6,516 nucleotides of DNA from an uncultured Gemmatimonadota bacterium (GTDB taxonomy: Bacteria > Gemmatimonadota > Gemmatimonadetes > Gemmatimonadales > Gemmatimonadaceae), in contig CAITQY010000554.1 in assembly GCA_903894655.1 (NCBI GenBank), forward strand, positions 1 to 6,516, written 5' to 3'. Below the pieces are notes generated by a model. The model did not search any database. It saw only the letters and a program-made list of their open reading frames with translations, and was not told the origin of the DNA. Positions 1 through 6,065 of this stretch are shown in pieces (the first letter of the stretch is position 1; each line of letters opens with the position of its first letter). The position numbers and the translations under genes are program-made.

Positions 1-142
1 CCACGCCAACGAGCATCAGCGTGGCGACGCGCTTCATGGTCACCAGCCGGACGCGCTTGAGTTCGTCGTCCGGCGTGCTCTGCAGGGCGGCCGGTACTGG
101 CGCCGACAGTGCAGCGGGGGCCCCGACCGGCTCGATCGCCAT
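1..142 (-). CDS. Probable DUF445-family membrane protein, N-terminal fragment
   Basis: This gene starts with ATG at 142 and runs off the left edge, so only 47 codons are visible. The visible protein has an Ala/Pro-rich, probably disordered head (residues 1-24). A charged stretch with DDELKRVRLVTMKR (25-38) follows, then the beginning of a hydrophobic segment (TLMLVGV, 41-47). A basic K-R-x-R-L-x-x-M-K-x-x-A-T block leading into the first membrane helix is how DUF445 (YjiN-like) inner-membrane proteins usually begin. That family has no firmly established biochemical role. The gene follows the stop codon of the HExxH lipoprotein by only 4 bp, so it is probably the last visible member of that operon. 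No Shine-Dalgarno sequence is visible. A second in-frame ATG at 37 lies directly before the helix and could be the true start. The family assignment rests on this short piece only. Confidence 0.5.
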   Translation of the reverse strand, partial: MAIEPVGAPAALSAPVPAALQSTPDDELKRVRLVTMKRVATLMLVGV

Positions 143-146
143 GCAG

Positions 147-1463
147 TTAACGGTCGACGGTGATGCCGGCCAGGTCGATCAGCGCGGTGCCGATCTTTGC
201 AGGAGTGTCCATGTAGATCACTACGGGCTGGCCGCTCACCTGTTCCACCTTGAGCGTGACCGTGCGCGCCGGGCGTGTGCCCTTGGCCGGCACATCGTAC
301 TGACGCGTGGTGGCGCCCCCCGGGAACTCGATGCGCGCCAACTCGTACCGGCGACGCGCGGCGTCACCCATGAGGTCGAGAAAGTCGGCCGCGTCCACGG
401 CGGAGTCCCACGCCGTCGCCCACACAATCGCATCGCCACTCGCCGTGCGGACTACCGCGAACTTGTCGCCATCGCCGCCACTGGCGCCACGACGGGCCAG
501 CGCTTCGTCCTTGAGATGTTGCACCAACAGCAACCGCGTTTCGAACTCGCCGAAGCTGTTGCTGTACACCACCGTGCCGGTACGAGGCGCCGGCAACGTG
601 ACCGTGACGGGCACATCGCGCGTGGCCTTGCTGTCGGTGAAATACGCCGCATCGTTCAGGATCTGCTTGGTGGAGATCGGCAGGTCGAGCAGCAACTCCT
701 TCTCCGGACGCTTCTCGATGAAACGCCGCACGAAATCCGCGCCGCCGAGATACGGGAACAGCAACCCTTCGCGCACCACGCGCGGAGCGGCGGAGAAAAC
801 CGGCATCCCCGTCTGCGCGTCCTTCATCGCGTCTCGAATCCGATCCCAGCCGCCAGGCATCTTCAGCATCGGGCTCGCATTGGGATCCATGCGCAGCTGC
901 AGAAAAACCGCCTGGCCTTCCAGCACCGCTTGCGCCGCAGACTGACGGTCCGCGTTGTCCACCTGCGCCTGCACCGAATCGATCTTCACATACTGATCCT
1001 GCAGCGCGTGCACGAGCTCGTGCGACACCGTCTGACGCAGCAGCGCCGGCGCGGCACCGTCCACGACATAGAGCACTTTGGTGGCCGGATCATAGTAGCC
1101 CACGATCTGCTCCTCCAGCAGCTTCTGCAGCAGCGCCAGCAGGTTCATCGTGTCGGGCACCATGCCCAGCAGCTTGTACGCCGACTCCTGGCCCGCCAGC
1201 TGCGTGCGCGCCCGTTCACTCTCCAGCTGCTGCCGCACGAACTTCGCAACCTCATCACGCGTGCGCGACTCGATCGTGGGGGGCGACTTAAACAGTACGC
1301 CTGTTTCCTTCTCGATCTTTGGGACGAACTCCGCCACGAGCTCGGCGTAGGGGCCGTCCCCCGCCGGCGTCTCCCCTCCACAGGCCACGAGGACCGTGAG
1401 CGAAACGCAGGCGCCGAAAAGACATGCTCGGCGACGAGTCGAGGCGGAACGAATAGCTCGCAT
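147..1463 (-). CDS. Lipoprotein with HExxH zinc-metallopeptidase motif, family not recognised
   Basis: The predicted protein has 438 residues. The ATG at 1463 is chosen because it gives a clean lipoprotein signal peptide: a basic n-region (residues 1-12), a hydrophobic core (13-27) and the lipobox LVAC with Cys28 as the lipidation site. The open frame extends to 1616, but that extension overlaps the upstream gene and would bury the signal. The core has a Y-Y-D-P-x-T-K-x-L-Y-V-V block (123-134), then SHELVHALQDQ with HELVH at 148-152. Glu182 in the VLEGQA segment follows 30 residues after His152 and is a likely third zinc ligand, giving a gluzincin-like arrangement. This block resembles uncharacterised bacterial secreted zinc peptidases. 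The C-terminal third (about 290-438) has no motif I know and a Gly/Asp-rich linker at 327-333. Expected location is the periplasmic face of a membrane; the substrate is unknown. It starts 11 bp after the prepilin peptidase and ends 4 bp before a membrane protein gene, suggesting co-transcription. Peptidase activity is inferred from motif only. Confidence 0.85.
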   Translation of the reverse strand: MRAIRSASTRRRACLFGACVSLTVLVACGGETPAGDGPYAELVAEFVPKIEKETGVLFKSPPTIESRTRDEVAKFVRQQLESERARTQLAGQESAYKLLGMVPDTMNLLALLQKLLEEQIVGYYDPATKVLYVVDGAAPALLRQTVSHELVHALQDQYVKIDSVQAQVDNADRQSAAQAVLEGQAVFLQLRMDPNASPMLKMPGGWDRIRDAMKDAQTGMPVFSAAPRVVREGLLFPYLGGADFVRRFIEKRPEKELLLDLPISTKQILNDAAYFTDSKATRDVPVTVTLPAPRTGTVVYSNSFGEFETRLLLVQHLKDEALARRGASGGDGDKFAVVRTASGDAIVWATAWDSAVDAADFLDLMGDAARRRYELARIEFPGGATTRQYDVPAKGTRPARTVTLKVEQVSGQPVVIYMDTPAKIGTALIDLAGITVDR

Positions 1464-1474
1464 CAGAATCCGTA

Positions 1475-2320
1475 TCAGGTCGGGAACGCGCGCTGCACAT
1501 ACCACGCGATGAGGGGTTCTCCCCAAAGCAAGACCAGCAGCGCAGCAGGCGCAAGGAACACGCCGAACGGCACATCCGGAAACGCGAACTCGGCGTCCGT
1601 GCCGCGCGTGCGCCACTTCACGATCGGGCCCACGATCAGCAGGAACACCACCGCTCCCACGAACGCGCCCACGATGATCGTCAGCAGCGAACGCTCGGGC
1701 CCGAGCGCCGCACCGACCACAGCCATCAGCGTCGTATCGCCAAAGCCCATCGCCTCACGCTTCATGATCACTTCGGCCAGCCAGCCGATAATCGTGATCG
1801 CACCGGCACCGGCGCACGCACCGAGGAAGGCCGCCCACGGCGACGCGAAATGCGAGGGCTCGCCGATGAAGAAGTTCGCGAGCGCGGCCCCGAACACCAT
1901 CACCAGTCCGCTGATCGTGAAGCCATCGGGAATCAGATACGTCATGGCATCGGTCACCGCGATGCCGAACAGCACCGTGCCGAACAGCGCCACCCGCAGC
2001 GCCTCGAAGGTCAATCCGAACGCCACGAAGCTGACCACCCATCCCAGCGCGACCATCAGTTCGACGGCCGGATACTGGATCGAAATGGGGAGACTGCATC
2101 CGCGGCACTTCCCCCGCAGCAGCAGCCAACTGAGGAGGGGAATGTTCTCGTGCCACGCGATCGCCCGCTCGCACTTCGGGCAGCGCGACCGGGGCCGCAC
2201 CACACTGAGCTCGGCCGGCCAGCGCGAAATGCAGACATTCAGGAACGACCCGATCGACGCGCCGAGCACGAACACCGGCAGCAGGACGAGGGTGACGAAA
2301 TCAGCAGTGAGTGGCAGCAC
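1475..2320 (-). CDS. pilD: Type IV prepilin peptidase / N-methyltransferase (PilD/GspO family)
   Basis: This is an inner-membrane aspartyl peptidase that removes the leader from type IV pilin-like and type II secretion pseudopilin precursors, and in full-length members methylates the new N terminus. The 281-aa protein is complete. An N-terminal helix (about 8-27) leads into GSFLNVCISRWP. A cytoplasmic zinc domain carries CPKC (47-50) and CRGC (72-75) around the family ENIPLLSW segment, so the methyltransferase half is present. About six further hydrophobic segments follow. The catalytic aspartates are Asp124 (in DAMTYLIPD) and Asp195 (in the GFGD motif, 192-195). GTG at 2320 is chosen as start because it lies just before the first helix and no ATG or TTG is available in frame between it and the upstream gene's stop; no Shine-Dalgarno is visible. 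It follows the RNA methyltransferase after 65 bp and precedes the HExxH lipoprotein by 11 bp. No pilin or pil assembly gene is in view, so its substrates are encoded elsewhere. Confidence 0.95.
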   Translation of the reverse strand: MLPLTADFVTLVLLPVFVLGASIGSFLNVCISRWPAELSVVRPRSRCPKCERAIAWHENIPLLSWLLLRGKCRGCSLPISIQYPAVELMVALGWVVSFVAFGLTFEALRVALFGTVLFGIAVTDAMTYLIPDGFTISGLVMVFGAALANFFIGEPSHFASPWAAFLGACAGAGAITIIGWLAEVIMKREAMGFGDTTLMAVVGAALGPERSLLTIIVGAFVGAVVFLLIVGPIVKWRTRGTDAEFAFPDVPFGVFLAPAALLVLLWGEPLIAWYVQRAFPT

Positions 2321-2345
2321 GGTATGGGGCGAAGGCGAAACAACG

Positions 2346-2374
2346 ACGGCGACACGGCAACGGCGAAACGGCGA
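2346..2374. repeat. Four short direct repeats of ACGGCRA
   Basis: In the 65-bp gap before the prepilin peptidase gene, the plus strand reads ACGGCGA at 2346-2352, ACGGCAA at 2354-2360, ACGGCGA at 2360-2366 and ACGGCGA at 2368-2374. Spacing is 8, 6 and 8 bp. On the transcribed minus strand this gives a U/C-rich leader of TCGCCGT units. A low-complexity slip-replication product is the simplest explanation. A protein-binding array or a leader element is possible but unsupported. Confidence 0.5.
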
Positions 2375-2385
2375 CGATGGAGCGG

Positions 2386-3153
2386 TTAGCCCACGCGCAG
2401 CGCATGCAGCAGGATTCCTGCGGCAACGGCCACGTTCAGCGACTCGATCCCCGGCGTCATTCGAATGGCCACCCGCGACGTGACCGCCGCCGAGACCGGT
2501 GCCGACAATCCGGCCCCTTCGTTGCTCACCACGAGCGCGAGATGCGCCGGCAGCGAGGCCGTCGTGACCTGGTCGAGAGGGACCCCATCGGTGTCCGCCG
2601 CCCAGACGGGCACGGCATGCGTCGCGGCGAACTCCGCGAACGCCTCCCACGACATCGGTACCGCCGGGTGCACGAAGAGGGCGCCCATCGTGCTACGGAC
2701 GACTTTAGCGTTCCACAGGTCAACGGTTCCGGGCAAAGCCACCGTGGCGGTCACGCCCAGTGCGGCCGCCGTCCGGATGACCGTACCCACGTTCCCCGGG
2801 TCCTGCAGGCCATCCAGCACCAAGAATCGACTGGAGGGACCTTCAGGGGCCCGCAGGGACCGCTCCGGGATCGGCGCCACTGCCAGCACGCCCTGGGGGG
2901 TGTCGGTGTCCGCCGCGCTATCCAGCTCCGCGTCGCTCACGTTGGCCACCGCGATCCCGCGCTCCTCGGCCGCCACCACCAGCGTTCGGCCTCGGGCCTG
3001 TTCGCGCAGCGCCGTCGTGACCAGCAGCCCGTCGACCGGCAAGCCGGACGCCAACAGCGCCTCGACGGTGCGCACGCCTTCGGCCACGAATCGGTGCTGC
3101 CGCTCACGCGCTTTCCGGCGCTGTAGGTCACGAGCCAGAGTCAGTAGCTTCAC
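2386..3153 (-). CDS. TrmH/SpoU-family RNA 2'-O-ribose methyltransferase
   Basis: This is a SAM-dependent SPOUT-class enzyme that methylates a ribose 2'-OH in rRNA or tRNA in the cytoplasm. The 255-aa protein has the usual two-part layout. An N-terminal substrate-binding domain (about 1-95) includes HRFVAEGVRTVEALL and ends in TPQGVLAV (85-92). A C-terminal knotted catalytic domain follows. Motif 1 is LDGLQDPGNVGTVIRTAAALG (113-133), with Asn121 and the catalytic Arg127. Motif 2 is LVVSNEGAGLS (207-217), with Glu212. Motif 3 is IRMTPGIESLNVAVAAGILL (230-249), with Ser238, Leu239 and Asn240. All key residues are present. The start is GTG at 3153, the first start codon that gives a normal family N terminus. 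An in-frame GTG at 3216 would add 21 residues. Neither has a clear Shine-Dalgarno. The gene is divergent from the M48 protease gene. The target nucleotide cannot be told from sequence; RlmB-like 23S rRNA or TsnR/TrmH-like tRNA methylation are all possible. Confidence 0.93.
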   Translation of the reverse strand: MKLLTLARDLQRRKARERQHRFVAEGVRTVEALLASGLPVDGLLVTTALREQARGRTLVVAAEERGIAVANVSDAELDSAADTDTPQGVLAVAPIPERSLRAPEGPSSRFLVLDGLQDPGNVGTVIRTAAALGVTATVALPGTVDLWNAKVVRSTMGALFVHPAVPMSWEAFAEFAATHAVPVWAADTDGVPLDQVTTASLPAHLALVVSNEGAGLSAPVSAAVTSRVAIRMTPGIESLNVAVAAGILLHALRVG

Positions 3154-3173
3154 GGGTGCAAACGGGTACGAGT

Positions 3174-3207
3174 GGGGTATGCCTTCCGGGTTGGCACGGG
3201 GAATGCC
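3174..3207. repeat. Direct repeat GGGGWATGCC, two copies 24 bp apart
   Basis: GGGGTATGCC at 3174-3183 and GGGGAATGCC at 3198-3207 match at 9 of 10 positions. Their starts are 24 bp apart, a little over two helical turns. They lie in the divergent promoter region and could be operator half-sites, but two copies of a 10-mer are weak evidence. Confidence 0.45.
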
Positions 3208-3226
3208 ATGCTCCACACCGGAAGCA
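3180..3226. repeat. Imperfect inverted repeat TGCCTTCCGG / CCGGAAGCA
   Basis: TGCCTTCCGG at 3180-3189 pairs with CCGGAAGCA at 3218-3226, with one unpaired C in the left arm and a 28-base centre that contains the second copy of the GGGGWATGCC repeat. There is no T tract, so it does not look like a terminator. It could be a regulatory site or chance in GC-rich DNA. Confidence 0.35.
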
Positions 3227-3264
3227 CCGTCAGGACAGGCCAGAACTTGAGACAGCCCACAGCC

Positions 3265-4107
3265 ATGCGTGAGAATACACGACAGAACGACCGGCGGGGG
3301 AACCGCAAGCGCGTAATCCTCGGCCTCGCCGCCGCCTTCTCGGTCGCGGTCGCGGCCTGCGTGCCACCCACGCCGCAGGAGGTGGAGATGGGCAACGACT
3401 ACGCGCAGCAGGTCGAGCGCGAACTGCCCATCATTCGGGACCCCGACATCGTGCGCTACATCAACGTGCTCGGCGACTCCATCGCCCGGGTCTCCGACGA
3501 CCGGAGTCTCACGTGGCACTTCAACGTCGTCGACCAACCCGAGATCAACGCCTTCGCGGTACCGGGGGGCCACATCTACGTGTATCGCGGGCTTATCGAG
3601 AAGTCCACCAACATGTCCGAGCTCGCGGGCGTGCTGGGCCACGAGATCGCCCACGTGACGTTGCGTCACAGCATGCAGCAGATGGCGAAGGCCCAACGCG
3701 CCAATATCGGCCTGACCGGGTTGTGCCTCTTCGTACCATCCGCCTGTCAGGGCGTCGCTGGCGCCGTCGTGCAGGTCGGCGCGCAGGTGGGCTTCGCCAA
3801 GTTCAGCCGCGACGACGAGGCGTCGGCCGACAAGTTCGGCGTGACGTACGTGACACGCGCCGGCATTGACCCGCGTGGCATGCCCAGCATGTTCGGCATT
3901 CTGATCGCCGAACGCGAGCGCAATCCGAGCAGCGTGGACGCCTTCTTCGCATCACACCCTGTCGAAGAGAGTCGGGTGGCCAACACCGAGGTCGAGATCC
4001 GGAAGATCGATCCGGTCGTACTCACATCGCTCACCCGAGACACGCGCGCGTTTCAGTCGTTTAAGACGCGCCTGGCGGGGCTGCCGCGCACCCCCGCCAA
4101 ACGCTGA
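3265..4107 (+). CDS. M48-family zinc metalloprotease lipoprotein (BepA/LoiP-like)
   Basis: The predicted 280-aa protein is a periplasm-facing endopeptidase. Relatives such as BepA and LoiP degrade or help assemble outer-membrane proteins. Residues 1-16 are strongly basic and 17-31 hydrophobic, ending in the lipobox VAAC with Cys32, so it is probably membrane-anchored. The M48 core includes the NAFAVPGGHIYVYRGL segment (95-110), the zinc site HEIAH (126-130) inside VLGHEIAHVTLRHS, and the third ligand Glu185 in EASADKFG. SHP (230-232) then matches the family's late histidine-proline motif. No TPR domain follows, so it is shorter than BepA. ATG at 3265 is chosen because it gives a normal signal peptide. 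An in-frame ATG at 3208 has GGGGA five bases upstream but would give an unusually long n-region. Two cysteines (154 and 161) sit between the zinc site and Glu185. It is the only plus-strand gene: divergent from the RNA methyltransferase and convergent with the PNP gene, 15 bp apart. Confidence 0.93.
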   Translation: MRENTRQNDRRGNRKRVILGLAAAFSVAVAACVPPTPQEVEMGNDYAQQVERELPIIRDPDIVRYINVLGDSIARVSDDRSLTWHFNVVDQPEINAFAVPGGHIYVYRGLIEKSTNMSELAGVLGHEIAHVTLRHSMQQMAKAQRANIGLTGLCLFVPSACQGVAGAVVQVGAQVGFAKFSRDDEASADKFGVTYVTRAGIDPRGMPSMFGILIAERERNPSSVDAFFASHPVEESRVANTEVEIRKIDPVVLTSLTRDTRAFQSFKTRLAGLPRTPAKR

Positions 4108-4122
4108 ACGCAGCAGTGTGCG

Positions 4123-4998
4123 CTACGGCAGGCGCCGCACGAACTCCGTGACGAGCTTCTCGAAGCGGTCGGCCACGGCGCGCCCGGCTTCCATCACCTC
4201 CGCGTGATTGAGCTTCTCGGGGGAGAGACCGGCCGCCTTGTTCGTTATGCAGGAGACGGCCGCCACGCGCATGCCGAGCGCGCGCGCCACAATCACTTCG
4301 GGCACCGTCGACATCCCGACAGCATCGACGCCGAGTCGTTCCAGCATCCGCACCTCGGCCGGCGTTTCGTAGGTGGGCCCCAGCAGTCCGCCATACACGC
4401 CATCCTGCAGGGCGACGCCTAGGGTCCGCGCCGACGCGTGCAAGAGTGCGCGGAGCGCCGGGTCGTACGGGTCGGACATATCGGGAAAGCGTTCATCGCC
4501 CGGCTCGACCGCGCCGAACAACGGATTCCGGAACATCAGATTCATGTGATCGGAGATCACCATGAGATCGCCCGGATTGAACGTACGGCGCACGCCCCCG
4601 GCGGCATTCGAGGCGAAATACACCTGTACGCCAAGCGCATGCATCACCCGCACGGGGAATGCCGCCAGCGCCGCGTCGTGTCCTTCGTACATGTGAAAGC
4701 GGCCGGCCAGGGCGACGACCTGTCGCCCACCCAACGTGCCCACCAAGAGTTGGCCCGCGTGCCCAGCAACCGTGGCCGTTGGGAATCCAGGCACCTGCGA
4801 GAAGGGAATGCGCACCGCTCGCTCAAGCCGGTCGGCCAGTCCGCCCAGCCCCGATCCGAGCACGATGCCGCACACAGGCACCGGCGCATCGGCGCCCAGG
4901 CGCTGACGGATGTAGTCCGCCGCGATATTCGCGGCGGCGGATCCTGTCGCCATCCGCGGTGCGGCCGACGACGGCGTCTCGACGGCGCGATCGTTCAT
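4123..4998 (-). CDS. punA: Purine nucleoside phosphorylase, trimeric (PNP-I) type
   Basis: This cytoplasmic enzyme splits purine ribo- or deoxyribonucleosides with phosphate to give free base and (deoxy)ribose-1-phosphate. The 291-aa length fits the homotrimeric class. Visible motifs are the phosphate loop GIVLGSGLGGLAD (44-56), VAGHAGQLLVG (77-87), GRFHMYEGH (99-107), SNAAGG (130-135), GPTYETPAEV with Glu211 (207-216), VGMSTVPEV with Met230 (227-235), CITNKAAG with Asn253 (250-257) and NHAEV with His265 (264-268). By comparison with the mammalian enzyme, Glu211 and Asn253 match the pair that binds 6-oxopurines, so inosine and guanosine are the expected substrates rather than adenosine. The start is ATG at 4998, whose ATGA overlaps the adenosine deaminase stop by 4 bp. 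The open frame extends to 5403 but that part lies inside the ADA gene and is not coding. Co-translation with ADA supports a salvage role. Confidence 0.96.
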   Translation of the reverse strand: MNDRAVETPSSAAPRMATGSAAANIAADYIRQRLGADAPVPVCGIVLGSGLGGLADRLERAVRIPFSQVPGFPTATVAGHAGQLLVGTLGGRQVVALAGRFHMYEGHDAALAAFPVRVMHALGVQVYFASNAAGGVRRTFNPGDLMVISDHMNLMFRNPLFGAVEPGDERFPDMSDPYDPALRALLHASARTLGVALQDGVYGGLLGPTYETPAEVRMLERLGVDAVGMSTVPEVIVARALGMRVAAVSCITNKAAGLSPEKLNHAEVMEAGRAVADRFEKLVTEFVRRLP

Positions 4999-6065
4999 AG
5001 CAACACCGCGATGTCGTCGGCGTCCGCCAATACGTTGCCGACTTCGATCGCGATCGCCTCGCGCAGCGTCTCGCGCTCCACATGCGGCAGGAACGACGAG
5101 TCGAACGAGGTGATGGCCAGCATCGCCAGCGTATCGATGTCGAACTGCAGGTGCTGCGCACAGCGCACGTACTCGTCGGTGAGCGAGACGCCACTCATGA
5201 GCCGATTGTCGGTATTGATCGTGACCACCGCGCCCATGATCACATAGCGCGCTAACGGATGCTCCGCGAACGTGGGCACCACGCGCGTCTGCACGTTGCT
5301 GGTGGGACACACCTCGAGGGTGATCCGGTGATCGATCACATAGGCTTCCAGCGAGGGGTCTTCGCGCAGCCGCGTGCCATGGCCAATGCGGTCGGCGCCG
5401 CACCGATGCAGCGCTTCGCGGATGCTGGCGGGTCCATCGCCCTCGCCCGCGTGCACGGTGACCGCCAGATCATGTTGGCGCGCGAAGTCGAAGGCCAGCG
5501 CATGCGCAGACGCCGGGTTCCCCAACTCACCGCCGGCCAGATCGAACGCCACCACGCCCTTGCCCTTGTAGGCCACAGCCAGCTCGGCCATCTCCAGCGC
5601 ATGCGGCCACGCGAAACTGCGCAGTGCGCACACAATCACCCGCGCCAACGTGCCGGTGTCCTGTTGCCCGCGCGCCAGACCGCGCAACACCGCCTGCATC
5701 ACGTCGTCCAGCGACAGTCCGCCCCGCACGCTCAGCGCCGGACAAAAGCGCGCCTCGATGTACCGCACGCCATCGAGCGCCGCATCCAGCACGAACTCAT
5801 GCGCGATGCGCTCGAGCGCGACGGTATCCTGCATCGCGGCCAGCGTCACCTCGAAGCGCGCCAGATAATCCTCGAGATTTCGGGCGTCGTCCACGCGCAT
5901 CCACGCGCCGAGCGCCGACGCCGTGTTCACGGGCAGCGTGAGACCACGCTCGGCCGACAGGTCGAGCAGCGTGGACGGCCGCAGCGAGCCGTCGAGATGG
6001 CAGTGCAAATCCGCCTTCGGCATGCGACGCACGATCTCAATGAACGCGGGGTTCACTGAATTCAC
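4995..6065 (-). CDS. add: Adenosine deaminase
   Basis: This is a cytoplasmic zinc amidohydrolase converting adenosine and deoxyadenosine to inosine and deoxyinosine with ammonia release. The 356-aa protein has the usual family length and motifs: zinc ligands His21 and His23 in HCHLDGS, LAGGE (176-180), His205 and catalytic Glu208 in VHAGEGD, His229 in RIGHGT, CPTSNVQT (253-260), and zinc-binding Asp286 in NTDN. Most well-studied ADAs have two aspartates here; this one has Asn287 in the second place, in an NTDNRLMSG string that I associate with actinobacterial-type ADAs. The start is GTG at 6065, supported by GGAG eight bases upstream and a GTGA overlap with the preceding gene. A second GTG at 6056 is too far from that site. 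The PNP gene begins within its stop codon. An alternative is 6-aminodeoxyfutalosine deaminase of menaquinone synthesis, an ADA relative, but the PNP neighbour favours purine salvage. Confidence 0.95.
   Translation of the reverse strand: MNSVNPAFIEIVRRMPKADLHCHLDGSLRPSTLLDLSAERGLTLPVNTASALGAWMRVDDARNLEDYLARFEVTLAAMQDTVALERIAHEFVLDAALDGVRYIEARFCPALSVRGGLSLDDVMQAVLRGLARGQQDTGTLARVIVCALRSFAWPHALEMAELAVAYKGKGVVAFDLAGGELGNPASAHALAFDFARQHDLAVTVHAGEGDGPASIREALHRCGADRIGHGTRLREDPSLEAYVIDHRITLEVCPTSNVQTRVVPTFAEHPLARYVIMGAVVTINTDNRLMSGVSLTDEYVRCAQHLQFDIDTLAMLAITSFDSSFLPHVERETLREAIAIEVGNVLADADDIAVLL

Larger units (their letters stand above)
3154..3264. promoter_or_regulatory. Divergent intergenic region between RNA methyltransferase and M48 protease genes
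   Basis: These 111 bp separate two genes read in opposite directions, so promoters for both are expected here. I see no convincing -35/-10 pair for either direction. TTGGCA at 3191-3196 resembles a -35 box, but no TATAAT-like hexamer follows at 17 bp. The region holds a 10-bp direct repeat and an imperfect inverted repeat, listed separately. The promoter role is inferred from gene layout only. Confidence 0.5.

Noticed and set aside
1464..1616. Upstream extension of the HExxH lipoprotein frame
   Set aside because: It is Arg/Cys-rich, overlaps the prepilin peptidase C terminus and would place the lipobox far inside the protein.
21..2483. An 820-codon plus-strand open frame
   Set aside because: It runs antisense across the DUF445-like start, the HExxH lipoprotein and the prepilin peptidase, all of which have clear family motifs. 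Its translation is Arg/His/Gln-rich, then Ser/Thr/Pro-rich, with no recognisable domain, as expected for the reverse strand of high-GC coding DNA.
3191..3219. TTGGCA as a -35 box for the M48 gene
   Set aside because: The hexamer 17 bp downstream is CACACC, which does not resemble a -10 box.
2311..3250. Plus-strand open frames opposite the RNA methyltransferase
   Set aside because: They are antisense to a gene with all SPOUT motifs intact and show Arg/His-rich or Ser/Ala-rich compositions without domain signals.
3154..3696. Upstream extension of the RNA methyltransferase frame
   Set aside because: The extension runs antisense through the M48 protease signal peptide and core, and adds sequence that no TrmH-family protein needs.
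4119..4140. Possible hairpin with GCGC arms near the end of the PNP gene
   Set aside because: The stem is only four base pairs, lies partly in the coding sequence and has no T tract, so it is not a credible terminator.
4999..5403. Upstream extension of the PNP frame
   Set aside because: It overlaps the adenosine deaminase gene in another frame. The ATG at 4998 with a 4-bp overlap gives the normal PNP length.
4438..6059. Long plus-strand open frames opposite PNP and ADA
   Set aside because: They are His/Arg/Gln-rich reverse-strand shadows of two genes with intact catalytic motifs.
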